Origin: Notospermus geniculatus
Taxonomy: Eukaryota > Nemertea > Pilidiophora > Heteronemertea > Lineidae
Direction: 5' to 3'
DNA length: 64,000 nt
Assembly (NCBI GenBank): GCA_002633025.1
Contig: NMRB01002706.1
Span: 1 to 64,000, forward strand
A program made the translations under genes and the position numbers. Below, piece after piece: positions 9,847 through 20,402 of the stretch. The notes below the pieces were generated by a model, which did not search any database, was not told the origin of the DNA, and worked only from the letters and a program-made list of their open reading frames with translations. The first letter of the stretch is position 1, and the number at the start of each line of letters is the position of its first letter.

Positions 9847-12800
9847 CTACAAAAATTTCACACCGTCCGTTCCCATCATGATAGCTTTGTTTTGCACCTC
9901 TAATGTCTTCAGTGATCTTTCTAACAGCCAGTCTTCCATACCATAAAACTCTGAAATGAGGGGAGATTTTTTTAGAATTAAGTCACAGATCTCACAACCT
10001 CCCACAGCAGGACATCCAGAGACATACCTGTAGGTATTTTTGTATTGGAATATTTTACCAACACTAGTTTGTCCTGCGACGTTCGTAAATGTTTTAGAAC
10101 AATATATAGGCCTACAGGTACATGTACCTACGTATAGACGAGCCTTAAAGGGCCTCTAGAGGCAGCTTTTTAGCAGATATTAGTGAGCTTCTGCAAGCGC
10201 CCGGTTAGGCTCTACGACGACGTTTATCTATTGTTTGAGTGCACCCAAACAATAGATAAACGTAGTCGTATGGCCTAACCGGGCGCTTGCAGAAGCTCTC
10301 TATTGATATGATTACTAACACAGAATAGGAGCAGTCAGCTGCGCATATTGCCAACAGATGGCAGCAAAGTTCTAGTGGACCAATGTACAGGAAAATCTAC
10401 GTGATTGTTGCTCGATCAATGATGACTGGGTCTGCTGTATGCATTGAATTAGGCTGTAGTCACACTTAGGGTCGTATTTCACAAAACGGTTCTATTGTTA
10501 GAACCGTCTTAGGCCGGTTCCAAGTGTAGTGGTGAAGCACACTTGGAACCGGCCTAAGATGGCTCTAACAATAGAACCGCTTTGTGAATATGACCCTTAG
10601 TGGTCAACTCACTGACAGCTCCTATTGGTGGCACGAGGATCCAAATTGGGCATCATTTTGAAGTAAAATTTCATAAATGTCAACATTTGATTCACAATGA
10701 GGGGGTCGCCAATTCTCCACGGAAAGATGTCGCTGTGACCATATCAGGCCTTTTCATTGTCTTCAAGACGTCATCTCCGTGGCAATGTGCGGTGCGAGCA
10801 TGAAGCCACAACGTCACGGCAGTGTGACGTTGACGTTCCGTACAACGTCACAGTGGAAAAGTGGATACGGTCGCAGCGCCATCAAATGGTAGAAAAAAAT
10901 GGGCTACCTCCTCATTCATGAGTTCATGGTTGCTAGCGCCACATGTTGCATAGTCGAAGTACTGTTAGTAGCCAAATAGCAAGCTGCCTCTAGAGGCCCT
11001 TTAAGGCACGAAGAAAAATCGTACCTTCTTCAGTTGTGTCATCTCCATTGACGAGTTCATATAGAGTGCACACTGTGTTATTTTTACCACAGTCACACAC
11101 CCATTGATATATCATCTTTCCCCATTCATCTGGTGTCCTCCACATCAGTAAACACTGTTTCTTTGTCTTGTCTTTCCATTCAACATTTCCTGAAATCAAA
11201 AGAGATTCCCTCATGTGAGGCGGTCTAGGAAACCTTGGACATCGCTGAATGATCAACAAGGGCTGTCAGATTTCCTACACATTGATCTGCTATTGTTTAC
11301 CTGTTACGAAGACCATTAACACTTTCCTCAAACATGTCAAAAATGCGATATCTGACAGATATTTCTAGACTGTCTCTGCCCAGATTCATAGTGTCAGGGT
11401 TTCCGCCAGAGGGGGGCGGGGGGCTCAGGCCCCTCCTCAAGTTCATCAAGGGAGGCTGAGCCCCCCCCTCAACTTTGCAGAGTAGTGATTTAAAGTTCCA
11501 GTTTTTCACCAAGTGTGATGTGCAAATAAAGGCATAAGGTTCAAAATCGCAAAATTTTTTTGTTGAGGGGGACACCCCCCCTCGAGCTCCCCCCGGGCCC
11601 GTGAGCCCCCCCTCGCAATATTTTCTGGCGGAAACCCTGAGTGTAGTGGGGGTGGGTGGGGGTGGAGCAGGGGTCCAAACGAACCCACTTAAGGAAAAAT
11701 CTTTTAATTTGACCATGAAAATCCCTTGAGCTGAAAAACATCTATAAAATTGCAGGCCTTGTCTTTTAAAGCGAGTGAAAAACTGCTCACTTGAGAAAAA
11801 TAGAAAATTCCATTGTTCTCAGGTGAGCAGTTTTTCACCCGCCTTAAAAGACAAGGCCTGAAATTGACTATACGAAAACCTACTTGATTTTTCAAAAATG
11901 ACCCCCCCCCCGGAAATCACTAAGAAATTGACAAGATCTGTTTCTCAGACCATAGACAGCACAGCTTCTAGTGACTCACCTCTTTTAAGGAGTTCCTCTA
12001 ATATTGTATAAATGGCATCTATTGAGAGTTTTCCTGGTAAATGAAGTAAAGGATCACAAAGAACCAGTCAGCATCCTCGGATTTTGCTGCCATAAATAAA
12101 TCAGTAATACCGGGATTGGTTTTGACTAGTCAGTCCATATTCATAAAGCTACTTAAGTCTAAGTATGACACTTACCCTTCATTCAACACAAAAGATATGT
12201 ATGGTGTCATTACACTCTCACTTAAGTATGTTTATGAATGGACCCTGGAGCTCTGGAGCAATGGTTCTTAGAAAAACGGCTTTCTGCTCTTCATGTCTAT
12301 GTAGACAACTGCAATGTCTGCAGTTAAAAGTACTGCTGGACACAATCTACATACTTTAAATCACACAGCTTCATCAGGACAAGTGATGTGCTGGCCTTGG
12401 TGTTCAGTGTGAAAACTGAGAGCACCTCTGGAGCTTTTTTTAGCTCCAGGGTGAAAAACCACTATTTTCCAGCCCTGAATTACCGATCAGCGCCATTTTG
12501 AAGGATACTGTCTATTTTCTTGTTAAAAAAGAGTGGCCCCGTCTGTGATTCCACAACATCTAAGCTGTATAGCTTCATGTGTCTGTAATATGCCAAGACT
12601 AAGTGACACCAGGCTTCCATCTGCTTCTTACGAGTATCGACATTTGGCTGGATTCTGAAAAAACATGTCATCATAAAATGAAACGAGGGCTAAAGTTTCG
12701 AATCCCCGATTGGAAATGACTTTACTCCATGGCACACAATTAGCATGTTCGGAAAGCTTCCCTGAGGAAATTTCTGGCGCTTCTCTCAGGGATTGTGAGC

Positions 12801-13388
12801 ATGCCCAGTGAAGGCAAACTTCCGAACGATATTTGCGCTTCCTCGGGAAAAAGGTACTGTGCCGTTGCAGTTGTGAAATATTCCATGTGTATAATAGCCA
12901 ATCTGCATGCCGGCCTGGAAATGAAACGAAATGCTTGCCGGGCGTTTCCCCAAGTGAGCGACTCGGCGAGGCTCGAGGAAGGCTTGTCGACTTGTCAATA
13001 CCTTTCCGAACGCTCTCGCGCCTCCCCCCGAGCTTTCCCAGCCCAGGGAAGCTTTCCGAATGCGACGACCAATAATGGATCAACCAAAAAGCTTGGCCAG
13101 GCATTCAGTTATTCAGAGAATGCACATAACATACCTATTGCCATTACAGGCACACTTGACACTGCACTGACCACAGAGGCTCGACAATAGGTACGTAATG
13201 TAGTGCCACGAAGTCCCAGGCGAACTGGGACTTCGTGGCACTACATTACGTACCTATTGTCGAGCCTCTGTGCACTGACCAAATGGGGGGGGGATGAAAC
13301 CACAGTCTTAGATTTCAGTTCAAGTTCAGGAAACTTACGTGAAAAACGGTGGAAAATTATACTGCCACGGCCATTCAAATGCATCCAT
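9847..13388 (-). CDS. VPS25: ESCRT-II subunit VPS25 (5 exons)
   Basis: Minus-strand exons are 13339-13388 (ATG at 13386-13388), 12509-12654, 11980-12033, 11025-11189 and 9847-9950 (stop at 9847-9849). All borders are GT-AG and the phases join, giving 172 residues against about 176 in human VPS25. VPS25 is the ESCRT-II subunit that recruits ESCRT-III (CHMP6/Vps20) to endosomal membranes for sorting of ubiquitinated cargo into multivesicular bodies. Visible family marks are the N-terminal FEWPWQYNFPPFF, whose PPFF (residues 13-16) is the known contact with VPS22 and VPS36, then QPNVDTRKKQ, the first winged helix, and a second winged helix with EEWGK-like DEWGKMIYQWV and TLYELVNGDDT. The C-terminus reads GVKFL. 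Introns are packed with MITEs. It lies head to head with UBE2F. Confidence 0.95.
10149..11000. mobile_element. 852-bp element flanked by TTAA, containing two nested hairpin MITEs
   Basis: AGGGCCTCTAGAGGCAGC at the left and its inverse at the right, each bordered by TTAA (10145-10148, 11001-11004), as in piggyBac-type insertion. Nested hairpins: 10185-10298 (GAGCTTCTGCAAGCGCCCGG) and 10468-10597 (AGGGTCGTATTTCACAAA). In VPS25 intron 4. Confidence 0.8.
11396..11639. mobile_element. MITE with AGGGTTTCCGCCAGA ends (copy 1)
   Basis: Inverted ends at 11396-11411 and 11624-11639; other copies are at 14165-14306 and 40824-41125. In VPS25 intron 3. Confidence 0.75.
11753..11860. mobile_element. Hairpin MITE with CAGGCCTTGTCTTTTAA ends
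   Basis: Arms of about 45 bp include GTGAAAAACTGCTCAC and its inverse. Confidence 0.7.
12132..12245. mobile_element. Hairpin MITE, GGGTCCATATTCATAAA family (copy 1)
   Basis: Ends pair (AGTCCATATTCATAAA against TTTATGAATGGACC). Further copies: 16827-17090, 29990-30346 and 30863-30968. Confidence 0.75.
12742..13062. mobile_element. MITE with GCATGTTCGGAAAGCTTCCCT ends
   Basis: CGGAAAGCTTCCCTG at 12750 is found inverted at 13041-13060, in VPS25 intron 1. Confidence 0.6.
13173..13271. mobile_element. Perfect 99-bp palindromic MITE with 9-bp target duplication
   Basis: Arms of 47 bp pair without mismatch around the 5-base loop GCGAA (13220-13224). GCACTGACC flanks it on both sides (13164-13172, 13272-13280). 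A 9-bp duplication is typical of Mutator-type transposons. Confidence 0.85.
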
Positions 13389-14442
13389 GACAGAAATACT
13401 TGATCTCAATGTAACAGCACCATTTATTAACAAGTACACCAACACACTTCGCTGCTTTCGGGAGTTTTGACGGACGAAATTTCACACTCTCAAATAAAAT
13501 GCTTTGCGTCGCTTACAACACTAACAGTAAGTCGTCCCTGGTGCCGGGTCTCAATTTTGCGCAAAATTGTGAAAATGACAACATTTCACGAATGTTAAGG
13601 CAAAATACCGTATTTTTATGTTCTTTTTGGGAGGAATTTAGTGATTTTGTTTGGTAATCCTCACAATTATCGATTAAAGGAACACAATACATAGACTGGT
13701 TCTTTATCTTTTCTCAGTGCTATGAGCGACGCAGGACAGTGGAGAAAAGACATGAAAGAAAAGAAAATCATCAGATCATCTTGGTCACTGCTTTTTTGCT
13801 TACGAACGAAGGTTAACCTGGCAGAAATAAATAACTCACAAGAGTAGCGCTAAGTATTTGAACGTAGACGGTCTGATCGTGCAACTGAAATATCTGAAAC
13901 AGGCCAAAATGACAAGAGGAAGTTAGCCGAAAGACTCAGCCTCAGAGGAGAGCAGAGTCAGAGAGAGTCGTCATTGCCAACTGAACTGGCCTAACTATTA
14001 AAGTTAGAGAGACACGCACATCACATCACAGCAGCAGAAACAGTGCCACGGTTTTTCCTGTCCGACTGTCTCTGCTGGAAGAGAAGTTAACTCTGTGCAG
14101 GACCAGGTCCAAGCCCAAGCCAAGGTAGTACGTGCTTGTCAGGTGGATGTAGCTGTAGGCTAGCAGGGTTTCTGCCAGGAATATTTTTGAGGGTATGCAG
14201 TTCTTCAAAATCAGCAAAAAACCCCATGAAATTAAAGAAAATGGTCCCTTTCTGTTCCTTTGAGGGTACCCACAGCGTACCCTGCGTACCCTCTGGCGGA
14301 AACACTGGCTAGATGCGCTAGGCCTAGGCCTAACTGATGTACCAAAAATATGCTTAGGTTCTACATGTATGTTTGAAAACTAATTCATTATCGGTACCGG
14401 TATGTGGTAAGTTTGTAACTTGAATTGATTTGCAGAGGCAAA
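13389..14442. promoter_or_regulatory. Head-to-head intergenic region between VPS25 and UBE2F
   Basis: The two start codons are 1.05 kb apart on opposite strands, so this stretch should hold both promoters or one shared bidirectional promoter. A TTTGCAG just before the UBE2F start codon looks like a splice acceptor, implying a noncoding first exon further left. A MITE (14165-14306) occupies part of it. No clear TATA box seen. Confidence 0.5.
14165..14306. mobile_element. MITE with AGGGTTTCYGCCAG ends (copy 2)
   Basis: Same ends as 11396-11639, with GAGGGTA and TACCCTC just inside each end. Confidence 0.65.
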
Positions 14443-16668
14443 ATGATGAACTTAAAACGGTTGAAGGAACAACGTAAGAATGGTCCTGAGGGGCCACCGA
14501 AGAGGGCGTCTGTCAGGGAGAAGTTACTTGCTAAGGGTATGTGCCTCCTTATTTGTTGTGCATTAGGGTGCAATCATATAGAGCTACATACATGCTACAC
14601 GGACACGCTACAGGGTTCGTACTCTACCTTGAAATCCTTGAAAACCTGGAATTTTGAGGTGTCCCTTTTCCAGGTCTGGAAAACCTTGAAAAATCATGAT
14701 TTACCCTAGAAGTCCTGGAAAAGTCCTTGAATTTTGCCCATGCGGCCTTCATAGAATCCAAAATTCTCTGGGGGTCCTCCCCCCCCCATTTTCTTTTTAT
14801 CAACGACAACGCTCAAACTCTGAGTCATCGGCCCTTATTCTGCCCCTTCCAAAATATAATGGCAGAGAAAACTCTACTTGCTTGTAGAAATGTCTGGGTT
14901 AGTGATGTCATATTTATATTAGGCTAATGATTGAGCCCAGTAAGAACTTGAATATTGGCAAAATAGTCCTGGAATTTCCGGATATTTGGCTGTGGAATTC
15001 CTTGAAAAGTCCTGGAATTTTAGGTCTGAGGGTAGTGTACGAACCCTGATGCTAGTTAACAAGGGTTCACAAAGGGCTCGCGACCGTTAAGCCATTGTTA
15101 GTGTTAACCTGCGTGTCCGGGTAGCGTGAAGCTCTATGTGATAGTCATCAGACCAGAAACACCACACCTAACACAATACATGAACAACACATATTTCCGG
15201 CATACGTACCGGTAAAACACTTAAAGGGCGAGTCCCTTCTTACATTTGCAAGTGAAATACCGGTACTTATTTTCTTGCAGAGGTGGTTGAAATGGGCAAG
15301 CTCCTCCCAAAAACATGTAAAACAGAGTTTGATGATCCAAATCGACTTCACCAGTTCCTGCTCATAATATCTCCTGAGGATGGAGACTGGCACGGAGGAA
15401 AATATAAATTTTTCATTGACGTACCTGAAGATTACAATTTGGCTGTGAGTACTGGTAGTGATATCTCTCTTATTCGTCCCTCAGTCTCGGTTCATAGAAA
15501 CACCGAAACAGACCGGATCGGGCCGGAACGGAGCAAAATCGGGGATTGATAAACAGTTTGTATTTATTATAGCCTTTAAAATAAACCATTCACAAGTTAC
15601 AGGCATAAGTCAGATGAAAGTCTCTGGTTCACTTGAAGCCGATTTAGGCCTATGCATCTTTTACTGTATATTTTAAGGTGGGGCAGGGTGGGAAAGGGCC
15701 TAGGGACTTTTCAGACACTCACTATTTTAAAAATCTTTTTCTCCTCTGTTCAGCCACCAAAAGTGCAGTGTAAAACTAAGATATGGCATCCAAATATTAA
15801 TGAAGATGGAGAGGTGTGCCTCAGCATACTTCGACTAAATTCTCTTGATGGCATGGGTAAGTGCACTGGGGGGAAGCCGCAGAATACAACCACCAATACA
15901 TTGTATGTACTTCTATTTGGCCGACATGCCTCCCATTTCCATTTAATATGGCCCTACAAGCTTGCACACTCCAAGTCATCTTTTCTCTCTGTATCCCCAT
16001 CCATTGTTATTCTTTCGTTCATCATTTCCAGGCTGGGCACCAACAAGAACACTGAAGGACGTTGTATGGGGTTTAAATTCTTTATTTTCTGTAAGTGTTT
16101 AGAAATTCTTTATTTTCTGTAAGTGCTTAGGGAGATCATTTCACCATTTTGCAACCAATGACCTTTTTTCCAGTCCGAGACATCGTGACGCTGCCTGTTC
16201 AAAAATGCACTACTGGTACATGTACGTGACGTCATAATGACGTCATGTCTGGTGCTGAAGTGTAATTTTACCCTGTAATACATGTATATTTCATTCCTTT
16301 TCAGTTGACATTTTATTCTCTTTTCAGGATCTATTAAACTTTGAGGACCCTTTAAATGTAGAGGCTGCTGAGCATTATGATCGGGATAAGGTAGGGGCCC
16401 TTTTTGGAAAGATATACGTAATTCCTTCAATTTTTTTCAAAGGCTACTTGCAGTCGTGCTGACCTAGGCATGTTGCAATGATGTGGATGTTGCAATGTTT
16501 TTGCAAACACATGTTGCAGTGTTTTTGCAACACATGTTGCAGATATCTTTTTGAAGAGGCCCATCAAATAGCATTCACTTTTGTTTCACTGATATTCAAC
16601 TTTTTTACTTTCAGCTTGATTTTCAACGAAAGGTGCAAGAATGGGTGCAGAAGTATGCGAAAAGATAA
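14443..16668 (+). CDS. UBE2F: NEDD8-conjugating enzyme UBE2F (6 coding exons)
   Basis: Coding exons are 14443-14536, 15281-15444, 15754-15856, 16032-16090, 16328-16390 and 16615-16668 (TAA). All are GT-AG and in phase, giving 178 residues against 185 in human. UBE2F receives NEDD8 from the NAE1-UBA3 E1 and passes it, with RBX2/SAG, chiefly to CUL5. The UBC fold is complete: KIWHPN with the HPN motif at residues 98-100, the catalytic cysteine at about residue 108 in GEVCLSIL, then [19 protein letters not shown] and the C-terminal EWVQKYAKR. The N-terminal tail that docks on the E1 is present but a little shorter than in human ([14 protein letters not shown], then SVREKLL). Two adjacent ATGs open the frame; I chose the first. 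The donor of exon 4 is tandemly duplicated, as given in its own entry. Confidence 0.95.
14571..15142. mobile_element. MITE interrupted by a second MITE
   Basis: Outer ends AATCATATAGAGCTACA and its inverse at 15130-15142. The inner element (14611-15050, ends CAGGGTTCGTAC) carries GCTA at both borders. The uninterrupted outer form is present at 19950-20074. In UBE2F intron 1. Confidence 0.8.
16075..16130 (+). repeat. 28-bp tandem duplication of an exon end and its 5' splice site in UBE2F
   Basis: 16075-16102 and 16103-16130 are the same 28 bases with one T/C change. Each copy holds TTTTCT followed by GTAAGTG, so there are two equal donors, at 16091 and 16119. Only the first keeps the frame; use of the second adds an in-frame TAG. 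Confidence 0.9.
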
Positions 16669-16826
16669 AGGCGGTATGAGGGAGAATGTACAGTATGTTA
16701 TTAGGACAGTGTATTTATCAAAACTTTTTACCATGTGTATAGGACATTTTTATACCAGTGGGCTCGGCTTGGTGTTGTGCTTCATTTTTGCTGAAATATT
16801 CGTTAAGTGTTAGTTCACGTATTTCA

Positions 16827-17090
16827 GGACCCATATTCATAAAACTACTTAAGTATAAGGCCCAGTTGCACCAGCTATGCTCAAATAAGTTTGAGGTTGA
16901 CATCACCTAAATAATGTGATTTGCCATTACAATTTGAGGTTGAGAACAACTTGAGGTTAGCTTGAGCACAAAGTCGACCTTAAGTACACAAATGTATGAC
17001 TGGTGCAACTGGGCCTAAGTGTGGCACTTATCCTTTGTTCAACACAAAAGATATCATACTTTGACTTAAGTATATTTACGAGTATGGACC
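16827..17090. mobile_element. GGGTCCATATTC-family MITE with a nested element
   Basis: Inner element 16858-17016 has ends AGGCCCAGTTGCACCAG. Downstream of UBE2F, perhaps in its 3' UTR. Confidence 0.75.
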
Positions 17091-17130
17091 GAGGAGTGGT
17101 CAGGGAGTTCGAAATAGACGTTTGTATGGA

Positions 17131-17260
17131 ATGGTCCCATCCTCCCACAGCAGGGGTTTTTACCTCATTCCTCTTCATCCACTCACACAAACTTTGTATG
17201 CGAGTGTGTGAAGAGGAGGGAGACCAAAGCCCTGCTATGGGAGGATAGAGTGGTCCCCCC
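17131..17260. mobile_element. Hairpin MITE (TGGTCCCATCCTCCCACAGC ends)
   Basis: Arms of about 55 bp pair across the element. Confidence 0.65.
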
Positions 17261-17334
17261 ACAGATGATCAATGAAGGTCTTGAAAATAAACCTTAACCC
17301 TTTCACTGCCAAAAATAATTTCATTACAACTAAA

Positions 17335-17592
17335 ATCCTGACATCTTGAAGAAACCCTATGACATAGGTATTCACTGGAAAAACCCTATGACATAGGTAT
17401 TCACTGGAAAAACCCTATGACATAGGTATTCACTGGAAACAAACCCTACGACATAGGTATTCACTGGAAAGAAACCCTATGACATAGGTATTCACTGGAA
17501 AGAGACCCTATGACATATTCACTGGAAAGAAACCCTATGACATATTCACTGGAAAGAAACCCTACGACATAGGTATTCACTGGAAAGAGCTC
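17335..17592. repeat. Minisatellite, about 30-bp unit
   Basis: About nine units of AAACCCTATGACATAGGTATT plus CACTGGAAA. Each full unit holds the self-complementary CCTATGACATAGG; two units are shortened. Confidence 0.9.
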
Positions 17593-17871
17593 ACTGAGAG
17601 CTTTCCAATGAATACTGACAGGAGAGGTTTCAAGTGCCTTTCAAGTTTTTTAGATGCACGGACTTTGAAGAGTTGACGGACTGTGTCAACTTCAGCAGTT
17701 TTCTGTGCTATTTCCTGGAGAGGCTTCCTGGGTTCGTAAGATATTAGGACTGTGAATTTTTATCAGGATGTGTAGAAAATATGAAAAAATTACGTGCAGG
17801 CTGATTATGTGACTTTTGAGGCTATGGGATTTTTGGTTGCTCACAATGCTTAATCCTGTAATATTGGTTAC

Positions 17872-17877
17872 AATAAA
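17872..17877 (+). promoter_or_regulatory. Candidate polyadenylation signal AATAAA for UBE2F
   Basis: AATAAA lies 1.2 kb after the UBE2F stop codon on the same strand. If used, the 3' UTR would contain two MITEs and the 17.3-kb minisatellite. Confidence 0.35.
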
Positions 17878-18022
17878 GGCTTTGTATATTGAGAGGATTT
17901 ACTAAATTTGTCACTATATTTCCTCATTACGCACCAATTAAGTGTTCAGTGTAAGCATTAAAGCCTAGTACAAATTGAAGCATGTTTTTATTTATTAATT
18001 TACGACATTACTGAAGTCAAAA

Positions 18023-18250
18023 GGAGCCACCGTGGTGTAGTGGTTCGGGTCTCCGCCTAGTGGTCAGAGGGTCCCGGTTCAACCCCCACTTGTCCAAAGT
18101 GGGATTTGAACCCAGGACCCACTGACTGCTCTTACTGGCCTCTCTCCACCCAGGTGTAATTATCTGATCTCACCGGTGGCTCCCAAACACCAAAGACGAC
18201 ATGACTGGGACAAGGCTAAAGACACAGTCAATGGCCTTGTTTGGACAAGA
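18023..18250 (+). mobile_element. tRNA-derived SINE (single copy here)
   Basis: The head looks like a tRNA with an A-box-like TGGTGTAGTGG and a B-box-like GGTTCAACCC, followed by non-tRNA body sequence. Not a functional tRNA: the T-arm and acceptor do not pair. Confidence 0.6.
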
Positions 18251-19033
18251 TGGGTGTACCGGTAAAGTGTTTTTCACATTGAACTGGCCAAAGGTACTTG
18301 GCTGACCTCTTGTCACTAAACTGTAATGGCATGACCACAAATAATAATGTTACACAGCCCTCGGCAGCCAGTGCCATGGCTGACCAGCTTTGGCTGACAG
18401 CATGAAAGAGCTATAATCTGTTTTCAAGTCAGTGTTGTGCAACACCACTACCTCTCGGTAAATGTGATCTGGTCACATTCCTGAGTTCAACTAAGTACCT
18501 TTGGCCAGTTCAATGTGAAAAACACTTTAATGGGTACTGGTCTGAAATGCTCTGCACTCTCCTAGCACTTTGAAAATACTGTAAAATTCAATACAGAGGG
18601 GCTAGTACCGGTAAGGGCAAATCACAAATTTGCGGCGGCTCGATCAGAAATCGAGCCCATTACCTCCCGCTGTCACGATTCCAATGCGCAGCCACTGTGC
18701 CACCTAATGAATTCAACTAATCAAGGTGCGTCTAATATCATAGGTATTTATTGAGAATGTATGTGGTCCGTACACCGTGACAGCAACAGGAATAGAAAAT
18801 TGCTGAACTACATTCATGTAACCAGCAAAGGACATACACATGTAATATACATGTACAATGTATGCACATGATCATGCAAAATTTCTTTCAACTGAGAATT
18901 GCTTATTCCAAGGTTCAGAACTCTGTCTCGCACTGATGTAGGGCACTGTCACACTAAAATGTACAGCGTTTCACGACCAGCTTTGGTGAGATGGAGTTTA
19001 GTGTTGGGTGATTTCGAAGTTTTAAAGCCACAC
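18251..19033. other. Intergenic DNA without recognisable gene
   Basis: A pair of inverted segments lies here: AAGTGTTTTTCACATTGAACTG (18257) and its inverse near 18520, including CCAAAGGTACTTGG. A degraded palindromic element. Confidence 0.4.
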
Positions 19034-19331
19034 TGTATTCAATTTAATTCACCCTAACTTCAACAAGGGCAATGTGCCAAGCTAGGAAATGTGCACAGGT
19101 CAGTGGTAAATACATGTAAACCATGTCGCAGTTATATAATGATGTTAGGGTAACTTGGTTTACTTTCCATGAGCCTGTAGCAAATCCAAGGTTGTGCTCA
19201 GTCAACTGGTAAATACTGTGATTTGTGGTTTAATCATTGTGTTCACTTGTGGTGTCTGTTGCACAGGCCTGGCACTTGTTGCACAGGCCTGGCACTTTGC
19301 CCATGTTGAAGTTAGAGTGAATCATACTTTA
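19034..19331. mobile_element. Element A, copy 1 (TAAAGTATRATTCACC ends)
   Basis: A family of about 270-bp elements with about 45-bp inverted ends (AACTTCAACATGGGCAAAGTG inside). The family creates recurrent spurious peptides ([15 protein letters not shown]), not genes. Confidence 0.75.
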
Positions 19332-19404
19332 GGCCTAACATACCGAACTGGGGCATTACGAGGAGTCTACATAAAGTGGAAGACACACTAGGACGGCATA
19401 AACT

Positions 19405-19535
19405 GGGGTGAACCGCACAGAAAGTCCGACAGTGCTTTCGGTGCCTATCAGCAATTTAGTTATTGGGAAAATGCGTTATAACTAGCTGCTGATAGGCGCT
19501 GGTAGCACTGTCAGAATTTCTGTGCGGTCGGCCCT
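19405..19535. mobile_element. Hairpin MITE (GACCGCACAGAAAGTCCGA ends)
   Basis: Same family as 34216-34344. Confidence 0.7.
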
Positions 19536-19949
19536 GGGCGTTAACCCATTCAGTCCGGAACGCAACTCGGGCTTCGATGTGCCTACCTTTCACCGTTTGT
19601 TGTCACCAATGTAACGACCCTAGTGGATGAATAAGAACGCAAAAAATACGCACATTTGTTTCACAGCGTCAGAATTTTTCAAGGTGGCGGTGGATTAGTT
19701 GCTATTGCTCCAGATTGAAAGGGTTAACAGTGTCAAGACAACACAATGTGCAAATGGTCAAATTTATTAAACATGAAATGGCCAGGGCCATTGTGCTCAC
19801 CTCTGTGACAGAGTATGAAGTGTGAGTAGCCTGGTGATACACTGAATGGTGAAGGATTAGTAACGGAGATTTTACGTGAAAATGACCAAGGTACATTTCA
19901 ACACATTGGAATAAAAGACCTGGTGCACAGTGGAACCTCGCTATTAAGC

Positions 19950-20074
19950 TGCAATCACAAAGAACTACACGCTACATGTACACGTCTGTTAACAAAGGCT
20001 TCACAAAGGATTCGCGACAGTGAAGCCATTGTTAACAGGTGTGTACGTCTAGCGTGTAGTTCTATGTGATTGCA
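19950..20074. mobile_element. Hairpin MITE, intact form of the 14571-15142 outer element
   Basis: GCAATCACAAAGAACTACACGC and its inverse at 20050-20074. Confidence 0.75.
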
Positions 20075-20137
20075 ACATTCAGGACACCTTCGAGACTGGT
20101 AGTATAGGTAGGTTCCTCAATTGAGAGAGGTATTTCA

Positions 20138-20402
20138 TTTTTCCGTCAGGGCCGACGCTATAGCATTATTGGCCCTGGTAAGTACGGAGGAGGCCATCAC
20201 AAGCTACTCATGTTCCTCACTTGGATGGGGTCTTTTACTTGCCCTTGCAAAGACACAAAGTACAAGGCACCACGGCTTACTGTCCCACCCATGCGACGGA
20301 CGTGAAGAGCCGGGAATGAAATCCCATATGGCCCGGGCTGGATTCGAACCCGGGACCTGCCGCTTGCTAAGCGGACGTGATAACCACTAGGCTATCAGGC
20401 TC
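20138..20402 (-). mobile_element. tRNA-derived SINE, copy 1
   Basis: The minus strand begins GAGCCTGATAGCCTAGTGG (A box) and holds GGTTCGAATCC (B box). The body matches the SINE at 39329-39613. Confidence 0.85.

Noticed and set aside
11297-11716. 139-codon minus-strand ORF between VPS25 exons
   Set aside because: It is the translation of the AGGGTTTCCGCCAGA MITE; VPS25 splicing skips it.
12795-13190. 131-codon plus-strand ORF in VPS25 intron 1
   Set aside because: It lies in an inverted-repeat element and hairpin, has no family resemblance, and is mirrored by a 158-codon ORF on the other strand.
13173-13271. microRNA hairpin
   Set aside because: The stem is perfect and bordered by a 9-bp target duplication, which fits a transposon better. 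Real pre-miRNAs usually have mismatches and bulges.
18023-18110. Functional tRNA gene
   Set aside because: It has A- and B-box-like motifs but no closed acceptor stem, and is followed by SINE body. The same applies to 20320-20402 and 39329-39400.
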